Assembly (NCBI RefSeq): GCF_007748095.1
Contig: NZ_CP036287.1
Coordinates: 1,116,001-1,180,000, forward strand
Reading direction: 5' to 3'
DNA length: 64,000 bases
Origin: Engelhardtia mirabilis
GTDB lineage: Bacteria; Planctomycetota; UBA1135; GCA-002686595
Part shown: positions 1 through 7,456 of the stretch, in pieces
Layout of the letters: each line of letters opens with the position of its first letter
Position numbering within the stretch: position 1 is the first letter of the stretch
Made by a program: the position numbers and the translations under genes
The notes under the pieces: model-generated
The model's input: the letters and a program-made list of their open reading frames with translations, nothing else
Told to the model about the DNA's origin: nothing
Database searches by the model: none

Positions 1-852
1 AAGGGAGAACACGTCCGCTCGACCGTCGATCGTGTCGGAGGCCGCCGCGAGCTGCTCGGGCGCCATGTATTGCAGCGATCCCAGGCGCGTCCCCGTGCGC
101 GTCAGACGAGCCGCGCCGTCGATGCGCGCCAGGCCGAAGTCCACCAGCCGCGCGCGCCCGTCGTCGGTGACGATTACGTTCGACGGTTTGACATCCCGGT
201 GCAAGACGCGGCGCCCGTGGGCGTGCTCCAGGGCTCGGGCGACGTCGCGCGCCACCCGCAGGCAGGCGCGGGTCCAGCCGTCGTCGGAGCCGGGCACGAG
301 GGTCGCGCCGTCGAGGTTATCGCCGTCGTGCTCGGCAACCGCTTCGAGGATCTGTGCCAGGCTGCGTCCCTCGACCAGCTCCATGGCCAACCACGGAACG
401 CCCTCGTGCTCGCCGAAGCGGTGCAGGGCGGCGACGCCCGGGTGGGCGAGCTGGGCCGCGGCCGTGGCCTCGCGCCGCACCCGCTCGCGCGCGCCGGGGA
501 CCAGCAGCAGCTCCGGGCGCAGCACCTTGAGCGCCACCGAGCGCCCCAATTCGTCGTCGCGGGCGCGGTAGACCACGCCCATGCCCCCTTCGCCGATCAG
601 AGCTTCGATGCGGTAGTCGCCGACCCGCTCGGGCAGGCCCTCGCCGAGGGCGCCGCGGTCCAAGAGGCCCATGCGCGCCAGGCGTGCCAGGCGGCGGCGC
701 ACGTCGCTGGCTAGCTCCGGATGCCCTTCCAGCAGGCTGACCACGCCCGCCTCGCCCTCCTGTTCGTGGCGCTCGAGGGCCGCGATCACGAGCTCTTCCA
801 CGGCGGCCCGGTGGGGTTCGTCCTGGAGGGGGAGGGGCTGGTCGTCGCTCAT
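1..852 (-). CDS. Serine/threonine protein kinase, N-terminal part (cut by window edge)
   Basis: Hanks-type kinase, predicted to phosphorylate Ser/Thr on cytoplasmic targets. The frame is open from an ATG at 852 to base 1, giving the first 284 residues. An N-terminal segment of about 80 residues is followed by the kinase core: glycine loop GEGGMGVVY near residue 87, VALK lysine at about 109, HRDVKPSN at about 218, DFG at about 238 and the activation-segment end GSLQYMAPE near 258-266. All catalytic residues seen are intact. The gene diverges from an ECF sigma factor 50-120 bp away, a pairing frequent in Planctomycetota, so the two may form one signalling pair (inference). The C-terminal sensor region lies outside the window. 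Confidence 0.93.
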   Translation of the reverse strand, partial: MSDDQPLPLQDEPHRAAVEELVIAALERHEQEGEAGVVSLLEGHPELASDVRRRLARLARMGLLDRGALGEGLPERVGDYRIEALIGEGGMGVVYRARDDELGRSVALKVLRPELLLVPGARERVRREATAAAQLAHPGVAALHRFGEHEGVPWLAMELVEGRSLAQILEAVAEHDGDNLDGATLVPGSDDGWTRACLRVARDVARALEHAHGRRVLHRDVKPSNVIVTDDGRARLVDFGLARIDGAARLTRTGTRLGSLQYMAPEQLAAASDTIDGRADVFSL

Positions 853-901
853 GGGCGGGGTGCGCGCGGCCCCACGCTAATCGATCCGCCACGGGCCGCG
901 A

Positions 902-1501
902 GTGTCACCGGCTCCTTCGCAACTTCCTACCATTGAGCCCGTGACCGAAGGCGACAGCGAGCCCGCTCCCGACATGGAAGCCCTCCTGGCCCAGGGCCTG
1001 CCGGCCCTGCGGACCTTCGTCCGCCTGCGCCTGGCACCGGCCCTGCGCGCGCGGGAGTCGGTCGAGGACGTGGTGCAGAGCACCTGTCGCGAAGTGCTCG
1101 AGAGCGCCGAGGGCTTCAAGGGCGGCGGCGAGGCCGGCTTCCGCCGTTGGATCTACACCCTGGCCCAGCGCAAGATCGCCGACCGTTGGGCCTACCACCG
1201 GGCCCAGAAGCGCGACATCGGGCGCGAAGCGGGGGGCGGGGACGACCTGCTCCTGGACCAGTACGCCGGCCTGGCCGGCCCGGGGACCCAGGTCGCGAGT
1301 CTCGAGGAGCTGCGCGCGATCGAGGCCGCCTTCGACCGCCTGCGCGAGGAGGACCGCGAGGTGATCTCCCTGGTGCGAGTGCTGGGGATGTCGGCCGCCG
1401 ACGCAGGGGCCTGTTTGGACAAGAATGCGGGTGCCGTCCGCACTAGCCTGCACCGGGCCCTCGCGCGCCTGGCGGAGGAACTCGAGCGCGGCCCGGGGTA
1501 G
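902..1501 (+). CDS. ECF-like RNA polymerase sigma factor
   Basis: Sigma-70 family factor of about 175-199 aa, directing RNA polymerase to alternative promoters. Region 2 is recognisable (VEDVVQSTCREVL, then GFRRWIYTLAQRKIADRW). Region 4 near the C-terminus reads LREEDREVISLVRVLGMS followed by a helix-turn-helix (AGAVRTSLHRALARLAEEL). The start is uncertain: GTG at 902, GTG at 941 and ATG at 975 are all in frame and none has a clear ribosome site; the conserved part begins after 975. It diverges from the kinase to its left, which may control it. The stop codon lies inside a strong hairpin. Confidence 0.88.
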   Translation: MSPAPSQLPTIEPVTEGDSEPAPDMEALLAQGLPALRTFVRLRLAPALRARESVEDVVQSTCREVLESAEGFKGGGEAGFRRWIYTLAQRKIADRWAYHRAQKRDIGREAGGGDDLLLDQYAGLAGPGTQVASLEELRAIEAAFDRLREEDREVISLVRVLGMSAADAGACLDKNAGAVRTSLHRALARLAEELERGPG

Positions 1502-1545
1502 GCGGCGGTCTTGTGCCTGGCACCTGACGTCCGCCTACCCCGGGC
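1491..1545 (+). terminator. Hairpin over the sigma factor stop codon
   Basis: Perfect 15-bp inverted repeat, arms 1491-1505 and 1531-1545, with a 25-nt loop that itself contains the small palindrome GTGCCTGGCAC. It covers the TAG of the sigma factor and ends about 10 bp before the ribosome site of the SIR2 gene. No T-run follows, so it may be a processing or attenuation structure rather than a classical terminator. Confidence 0.5.
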
Positions 1546-1566
1546 CCAACGAGTCGAGGAGGAGCA

Positions 1567-2652
1567 TTGGCCAACAGACCGAATCGTCACTACCTGCGCA
1601 GTCTCCCGCAGAACGCGCGGCGCGCCCTCGTGCGCGACGCCCGACGCGGCGGCGTGACCCTGGTGCTCGGCGCCGGCGTGTCCCTGTCGCGCGGCCTGCG
1701 CAGTTGGCCCGACCTGGTGCGAGCCATGTGGCGCCGGGTGACCGGCGACGAGCGGCTGCCGGACTGGATGGGCGCGGGCGGCGCGAAGCCGCACCCCTTG
1801 GCCTACCAGATGGTCTTCGAAGAGCTCGAGCACGCCCTGCGCGCCGAGGAGATCAAGGCGGCACGCGACAACGGCGGCGAACTCGAGGCCGCCGAACGCG
1901 CCAGCGAGCGCTTCGCGGCGCTCTTGGCTCAGGAGCTGTACCGCGACTTCGCGGACGGACCGCGGTCCGGCGACACCCTCGACGTGCTCGCTAGGCTCTT
2001 GCGTCAGGAACAGGCGTCACCCACGCCGCGCATCGAGCGAGTGATCACCTTCAACGCCGACGACCTGCTCGAGATCGAGGCCAACCGCGGCCACAGCTAC
2101 CAGTCCGCGCCGGTGGTCTGGGCCGTGCCCCGCGCCAGCTTCCATCCGCGGCGCGGCGGGGGCGCGGGCGGGCGCTCGCCGATCCAGGTCTATCACCTGC
2201 ACGGCTACCTTCCGAACGTCCGCAACCGACGAGCTTCCCCGGACACGCTGGTGTTCACCGACGCGCAGTATTGGCGCTCCCTGGCGAACCCGGCCTCCTT
2301 CGCGAACCGCGTCTTCGCGGGCGCGCTGCAGGACAGCCACTGCGTCTTCATCGGCCTGTCGATGGAGGACGTCAACCTGATGCGTTGGCTCGGCCTGCGC
2401 CACGTGGAATTCGAGGACGACTTCCTGGCGCGTTACGGCGCGCCCGGGACCTCGACCAAGAACGTCTGGGAGAACCTGCGCGACAACGCGAACCGCCACT
2501 TCTGGATCACCACCGAGGGCGGCGACCCCAGCCGCATCATCGCCTCGCACCTGGAGCGGCGCGGCGTGCGCACGTTGGTCCTGGAGGGCTGGGGGGCGCC
2601 GTTCGAGGAGTTGATCGAGGAGTGCTTCCCGGCGCCGGCGGCGGCGGACTAA
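1567..2652 (+). CDS. SIR2-like domain protein (putative NAD-binding/NADase)
   Basis: 361-aa SIR2-family protein. The Rossmann glycine motif LVLGAGVS is near residues 33-40, a HLHG motif near 215 and FIGLSMED near 265, the usual layout of the bacterial SIR2_2 type. Such domains bind NAD+; several, fused or stand-alone, act as NAD-depleting effectors in anti-phage systems, while others are deacylases, so function is open. The start is TTG at 1567, chosen because a strong ribosome site (GAGGAGG) lies 5-7 bases upstream and no closer ATG fits. It follows the ECF sigma factor by 65 bp and converges on the DUF1501 gene, the two stop codons overlapping at 2649-2652. Confidence 0.85.
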   Translation: MANRPNRHYLRSLPQNARRALVRDARRGGVTLVLGAGVSLSRGLRSWPDLVRAMWRRVTGDERLPDWMGAGGAKPHPLAYQMVFEELEHALRAEEIKAARDNGGELEAAERASERFAALLAQELYRDFADGPRSGDTLDVLARLLRQEQASPTPRIERVITFNADDLLEIEANRGHSYQSAPVVWAVPRASFHPRRGGGAGGRSPIQVYHLHGYLPNVRNRRASPDTLVFTDAQYWRSLANPASFANRVFAGALQDSHCVFIGLSMEDVNLMRWLGLRHVEFEDDFLARYGAPGTSTKNVWENLRDNANRHFWITTEGGDPSRIIASHLERRGVRTLVLEGWGAPFEELIEECFPAPAAAD

Positions 2653-3875
2653 CCACGCAACAAGTCGAGGGGCGCGCGCTTCGAGGTCGGGTGGACGCCG
2701 AGCCAGTCGCGCTCGAGGGTCGCGTACACCGAGCGGAAGTCGGTCGAGTGGCGCACGTCGCCGTCCTCGAGGTGCGCGAGGTCGGGCCGCTCGCCGTGCA
2801 GCCCGCCGCGCACGGCGCCGCCGAGCAGGAACACCGGCGCGGCGGCGCCGTGGTCGGTGCCACGGGTGCCGTTCTCGGCTACGCGGCGACCGAACTCGCT
2901 GTAGACGAGGGTCGTGACGCGGCCCAGGGCCTCGCGGGCGGCAAGCTCGTCGCGGAAGGCGCCCAGGGCCCCGTCCAGCTCGCCCAGCAGCGACGCCTGC
3001 ACTGGCGCCTGGTCCGCGTGGGTGTCGAAGCCGCCCAGGCGCAGGGTGTAGACGCGCGCGGGGAAGCCGCTGGCGACCAGCACCGCGATCGTCCGCAACT
3101 TGCGCGCGAGGTCCGTGCCGGGCCAGTCGGCGCTGGGCTGGACGCGCGCGGCGCCCTCGAGCCGGCGCTCGAGCTCGAGGCCGTCGCGGGCGGTGGCGCG
3201 CAGGAAGGCGAGCTCGCCGCGATCGCCGTCGTGCTGGGCAGACAGGGCGTCGCGCGCGGCGGCGGCCGCGGGCGGCAACTCGCGGCGACGGTCGGTCAGG
3301 TCGCCCCCGATCGCCGCGCCCGGCGCTCCCGCGTCGGTCAGGGACAGGGGCGGCGGACCGTCGCCCACGTGGACGCCCAGGGGCGCGGCCTCGCCGCGGC
3401 GCGCGAGCTGCGAGCAGGCGCGTCCGAGCCAACCGGTGGCCGTGCGGCGGTCCACGTCGCCCACGTCCTCGTGCACGTCGGGAGCGAGCGCCGTCTGCCA
3501 GATATCGCTGGAGCGGAAGTGCGAGCGGTCCGGTTGCGGGTAGCCGACGCCCTGGACGATGGCCAGTTCGCCGGCTGCGAGCAGCCCCGCGCAGCGTGGG
3601 AGGCTCGGATGCAGGGCCAGGTCCGCGCCGATGTCGTGGGCCCCGGCGGCGGCGGCGGCGAGGGTCGGGCGCGCGCGGTGGTAGCGCTCGTCGCGCCAGG
3701 GGATGACGGTGTTCAACCCGTCGTTGCCGCCGGCCAGCTCGATCACCACCAGCACCCGCGCCCCGCCGTCGTCCGTGGACGCGAACGCGCGCCGCGAGAG
3801 GGCCCAGGGCGCCACGGCGGTCACGGCCGCGATCTGCACGCCGTGGAAGAGGAACTCGCGTCGCGTCGAAGCCAT
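2649..3875 (-). CDS. DUF1501 family protein, Tat-exported
   Basis: 408-aa member of DUF1501, a family related to sulfatases/alkaline phosphatases, abundant in Planctomycetota and usually next to DUF1800; biochemical role not established. The N-terminus STRREFLFHG followed by a hydrophobic stretch ending near ...RRAFAS is a twin-arginine signal, so export in folded form is predicted. Family motifs seen are VVIELAGGNDGLNTVIP near residue 43, SHFRSSDIWQ near 117, GGFDTHADQ near 290 and YSEFGRRVAENGTRGTDHG near 330. It is the last gene of a three-gene operon, 3 bp after the DUF1800 stop. Confidence 0.92.
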   Translation of the reverse strand: MASTRREFLFHGVQIAAVTAVAPWALSRRAFASTDDGGARVLVVIELAGGNDGLNTVIPWRDERYHRARPTLAAAAAGAHDIGADLALHPSLPRCAGLLAAGELAIVQGVGYPQPDRSHFRSSDIWQTALAPDVHEDVGDVDRRTATGWLGRACSQLARRGEAAPLGVHVGDGPPPLSLTDAGAPGAAIGGDLTDRRRELPPAAAAARDALSAQHDGDRGELAFLRATARDGLELERRLEGAARVQPSADWPGTDLARKLRTIAVLVASGFPARVYTLRLGGFDTHADQAPVQASLLGELDGALGAFRDELAAREALGRVTTLVYSEFGRRVAENGTRGTDHGAAAPVFLLGGAVRGGLHGERPDLAHLEDGDVRHSTDFRSVYATLERDWLGVHPTSKRAPLDLLRG

Positions 3876-3878
3876 GGG

Positions 3879-5171
3879 TCAGACCAGTTGGAACTCGGGT
3901 GAAGCGAGGATCAGGGCCGCGCAGGTGGCGCGCGCGGCGCGGGGGGAGCCGGCCTCGGCGGTGGCGCGCACGGCGGCGGCGCGCCAGGGGGGCGCGGGGC
4001 GGCCGGGGAGCAGGCTCGCGAGCAACCCGTCGAACAGCTCACTCGGCTCGTCCGGGACGGCTCCGCGTGCCTCGTCGGCCCAGTGCTCGGCCAGCTCGCG
4101 CGCCGCGTCGCGCCGCCCGATCCACGTCGTCGAACCGATCCACGCGCGGTCACCCTCCCAACCCTCGACCGTCGGCGGACGGAAGGGCGCCTGACCCAGG
4201 CGCGTGGCGAGGGCCGCCGCGCGGGCGGGGGGCAGGCTCGCCCCTAGGCTGCGCGAGGCGGTGGCGATCAGCTCGAGGGGGCCCGCGATGCGACCGGCGC
4301 GGGGTCCGGGCGCGAAGAAGCCGCGCGAGAGCAGGAGCCGCCGCAGGGTCGCGCCCAGGTCGTAGTCGCCCGCGTGCAAGTCGCGCGCGACCTCGCCCAC
4401 CAGACCCTCGGGCGCCGCCGGACCCACGTACTCGCGCACCAGCCGCGCGGCCACGAAGCGCGTGCAGGCGCGCAGCTCGCAGATCGCGTCCACCAACCCG
4501 TCGACGCCGAGCGGACCGCGCGCGCCGAGCACGTGCTTGTCGCCGTCGTCGTGGTCCTCGGGGTAGAGCTTCGCGCGGCGCCCGACCACGCGCCAACCGG
4601 ACAGGGCGCGCGCCGCCTCGCGGATGTCGGTCTCGGTGTAGTTGCCGCGCCCCAGGGAGAACAGCTCGAACGCCTCGCGGGCGAGGTTCTCGTTGGGCGC
4701 GCCGCGGCGGTTCTCGACGCCGTCGAGCCAGACCAACATGGCGCCGTCGGTCAGCATCGCGCGCAGGAGCGCGCGGAAGTCGCCCAGGGCGTGCTCGCGC
4801 AGGGTCGCGTTCTGGGCGTGCATCAGGCGCACGTCGACGACCTTGTCCCAGGAGGTGGCGAAGTGGTTGGACCACACCAGGGTCGCGCGCTCGCGCAGGG
4901 CGCCGGCTCCGCCGCACAGGGCCCGCGTCCACCAGGCCTGTAGCAGCTCGATGTCGCCCGAGCCCAGGAGCAGGGCGATCTGACCGTCGGGCCGCGAGTC
5001 GGCGGCTTGCTCGAAGAGCGCGTCCACGGTGGCCTCGGGGCCGCGTTGCACCGCGGCGTCGACCTCCTCGCGCGAGCCACCGAAGGCTGCGCGCCGCAGC
5101 AGGTGGGCCGCGGCCGCAGGCCCCCAGTCGAGGTCGGCGCCGGCCGCGGGTTCGAGCCAGTCGCGAGTCAC
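3879..5171 (-). CDS. DUF1800 family protein
   Basis: 430-aa DUF1800 protein. Family features visible are HLLRRAAFGGSREEVDAAV near residue 20, WSNHFATSWDKV near 105, the NENLAREAFELFSLG segment near 165, and SGWRV and RLLLSRGFF downstream. The family is of unknown function and nearly always encoded with DUF1501. The start is GTG at 5171: its bases overlap the TGA of the preceding gene (GTGA, 5168-5171), a normal translational-coupling arrangement. The frame stays open far upstream, but that part overlaps the preceding secreted-protein gene and is not coding. No signal peptide is evident. Confidence 0.9.
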   Translation of the reverse strand: MTRDWLEPAAGADLDWGPAAAAHLLRRAAFGGSREEVDAAVQRGPEATVDALFEQAADSRPDGQIALLLGSGDIELLQAWWTRALCGGAGALRERATLVWSNHFATSWDKVVDVRLMHAQNATLREHALGDFRALLRAMLTDGAMLVWLDGVENRRGAPNENLAREAFELFSLGRGNYTETDIREAARALSGWRVVGRRAKLYPEDHDDGDKHVLGARGPLGVDGLVDAICELRACTRFVAARLVREYVGPAAPEGLVGEVARDLHAGDYDLGATLRRLLLSRGFFAPGPRAGRIAGPLELIATASRSLGASLPPARAAALATRLGQAPFRPPTVEGWEGDRAWIGSTTWIGRRDAARELAEHWADEARGAVPDEPSELFDGLLASLLPGRPAPPWRAAAVRATAEAGSPRAARATCAALILASPEFQLV

Positions 5172-6982
5172 TCGGCCGTTCCCCCGGAGTCCAGCCGCAC
5201 GACCAGGGCCAGGCCGTCGGGGCCGGTGGCCGAGAGCTCGAGCGACAGGTGCGACTGGGCGGCGAGCAGGGCGAGCACGCCGTCGACCAACTCGCGGGCG
5301 CGGGCTTCGCTGAGGCCGCGGCGCAGGCTGATGGCAAGCTCGATCGCATCCCGTTGGGCTTCGATCAGGGCGGCCGCGCGGGATCCATCGACGACCAGGC
5401 GCTCGATTGACGGCCCGATGCGATCCGCCACCGGTTGGGCGCGGTTGTCCCTCGCCGTGGGCAGCTCGTCCATCAGGTCGTTCAGGAGGTCTTCGTGGCT
5501 GGCCAGGATCAGCCATTTCGCCGTCGCCGCGCAGGCCGGGGCGGCGTTGTAGACCATGTCGATCGGTTCGCCGGGTGCGGGGCGGCTGTAGTGGGCGGCG
5601 GTCAGCGCGTGGGTCTCGTCGACCTCGGCGCGACGCAGCAGGAAGGGTCGCCCCTCGCCCTTCTGGGCGCGGTCGACGTTGGAGAGCACGATCGCGTTCT
5701 GGAAGGCGGCCACCAGGGGCTCGCGCACCAGGTCGGAGTCGTTCAGCTCCATCACCAGCGCCAGGGCGGGCAGGCGCAGCTCCGGCGCGGGCCCCGAGCG
5801 GAAGGGGATCTCGCGCGCGATCAGCTGCACCGTCGGGCCCAGGCGCGGCAGCACGTCGCGGCGCAGGTCCAGTCCGCCCATCAGCAGCTCGAACTGGGAC
5901 AGACCCTTGGCGAGGCTGGCGCTCGCCTCGTCGTCCAGCTCGAGCGTGCCGTCGACCAGCACGCCGGGCTCGCGGTGGAGCGTCGCGAACAGCAGGTCCG
6001 TGGGGCCGGGCTCGATGGCCAGGTCGATCGAGGTGGGCGGAACCACGTCGGGGCCGGTGCTGGCGAGGCCGAGCTCGACGCCGTTGGGGTCGGCGGTCAG
6101 CCAGGCGTCGAGTACGTCGCCGCGCGCGATGGTGGACAGGGACGGACCGAAGATCAGTTGCCCCTCGGGCTTGTCCGGCAGGCGGACGAGATCGCGCAGG
6201 CCGTCGTCGTCGCCGAACTCCGCCAGAAGGCGTGCCCGCTCCAGGTCGAACTGGGCACCCAGGGCACCCGTCGGACCGGCCGGCGTCCAGTGACCGCGGC
6301 TGCGCTCGCGCTGGCGCGCAGCGGCGCCGCCCAGGGTGGCGAGCACCGCGTCGCTGTCCTTGGCGAGCATGGCCATTCCGTCGCGCCAGCCCACCGCCGC
6401 GTCGTCGCCCAACTCCCACAGGTCGACGCCGACGCGGTGGGCGGTGGGGGCGTCGAAGGCGCCGGGGAATCCGGCGCGCTCGGCCGCGCGAGCGAGCAGG
6501 ACTTCCAGTGCCGCTCGGCTTGCACCGTTGTCGCTCCCGCGCAGCACCAGGCCGTAGTCGGGCTTGAGGTTCTTCAAGTCGAGCCAGAAGACGCCGCCGG
6601 CGCCGCCCAGGTCGCGGGCGAGCGCGAGCGGCGGCAGCCCCAGCTCGCTCTCGGCCTCGGCCAGGGCCGCGCGGACGCGACCGAGGGCTTGGACGGAGTT
6701 CCCGGGTAGGGCGGCGAGGGCCGTGACCGCCGGCTGGCCGGCCAGTCGATCGAGGAACCCGGCGGGGTCGTCGATGGCGACCTTCACCAGCGCTCGATCG
6801 GGGATCAACTCGAGGGGAGCGCCGCCCGGAGCGGGGCCATGCGGCGCCTGGGTCGAGAGGAGCGGCCCGCTCGACGCGCCAGCGGCGCCGGCCCGCGAGG
6901 GCTCGAGTGCCGTTCCCACGGCGACCAGGGTCAGGGCCGCGAGACCCGGCCCCACGATGTTCGATCGGAGCACGCTCTGCAT
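5168..6982 (-). CDS. Hypothetical secreted protein heading the DUF1800/DUF1501 operon
   Basis: 604-aa protein that I cannot assign to a named family. From ATG 6982 it begins with a hydrophobic segment (NIVGPGLAALTLVAVGTAL) resembling a signal peptide or anchor, followed by an Ala/Gly/Pro-rich linker. The body is acidic, alternating predicted strands and helices (for example the segment starting LELIPDRALVKVAIDDP near residue 60), reminiscent of large periplasmic DUF3352-like proteins. A TTG at 7033 would add 17 residues but reaches into an inverted repeat, so ATG 6982 is preferred. It is translationally coupled to DUF1800, so it probably works with that pair. Confidence 0.72.
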   Translation of the reverse strand: MQSVLRSNIVGPGLAALTLVAVGTALEPSRAGAAGASSGPLLSTQAPHGPAPGGAPLELIPDRALVKVAIDDPAGFLDRLAGQPAVTALAALPGNSVQALGRVRAALAEAESELGLPPLALARDLGGAGGVFWLDLKNLKPDYGLVLRGSDNGASRAALEVLLARAAERAGFPGAFDAPTAHRVGVDLWELGDDAAVGWRDGMAMLAKDSDAVLATLGGAAARQRERSRGHWTPAGPTGALGAQFDLERARLLAEFGDDDGLRDLVRLPDKPEGQLIFGPSLSTIARGDVLDAWLTADPNGVELGLASTGPDVVPPTSIDLAIEPGPTDLLFATLHREPGVLVDGTLELDDEASASLAKGLSQFELLMGGLDLRRDVLPRLGPTVQLIAREIPFRSGPAPELRLPALALVMELNDSDLVREPLVAAFQNAIVLSNVDRAQKGEGRPFLLRRAEVDETHALTAAHYSRPAPGEPIDMVYNAAPACAATAKWLILASHEDLLNDLMDELPTARDNRAQPVADRIGPSIERLVVDGSRAAALIEAQRDAIELAISLRRGLSEARARELVDGVLALLAAQSHLSLELSATGPDGLALVVRLDSGGTAE

Positions 6983-7032
6983 GGTGGAGGGGACGGGACG
7001 GGGGGCGCGGGGTGAAAGGGAATCTCGACTCA

Positions 7033-7195
7033 AGTGTCCTGGATCAGAAATTCGGCGTCACTTCCCGGAGGTCCGATCGATGCTGGCTAGGCGCGCCGAC
7101 GACGCGTATCCGCTGCGATACTCGGAGGAGGCGCAGGCGACGCCAGCGGCGATCGGAGCCCGGGAAGTGACGCCGAATTCCTGATCCAGGACACT
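7033..7195. repeat. Long inverted-repeat element (possible MITE/REP-like), copy A
   Basis: Arms 7033-7068 and 7160-7195 are inverted copies of 36 bp with one mismatch, both beginning AGTGTCCTGGATCAG when read inwards. Similarity continues weakly towards the centre (about 7069-7086 against 7142-7159). The roughly 90-bp interior carries no gene. The element lies in the divergent spacer between the 604-aa gene and the CRTAC1 gene. Both ends share the same outward sequence, as in a non-autonomous palindromic element. A degenerate relative is seen at 50638-50727. The remaining spacer, 7196-7456, shows nothing I recognise. Confidence 0.75.
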
Positions 7196-7456
7196 AGCCC
7201 GCATCGGCCGGCTGGATCTGCGCCCGGCACGCCCGCCGTCGGCACCTGGCCGAGGGTCGGGGCCCGTGGCGGCCGCGCAGCCCTTCCTGCTGGGGCTCGG
7301 TCGACGGGACGCCGGCAGCTCACGAGTTGGACACGCTGGCCGCAATTCCGCACCGCCGCTGCGGGCTCGACGCGGCGACGGTCGCTGGCCTGGATCCAGG
7401 CTAGATTGGGGAGCCCGCCTCGGCCCCCCCGCCTCGACGTCAAGGACCCCGTCCCC

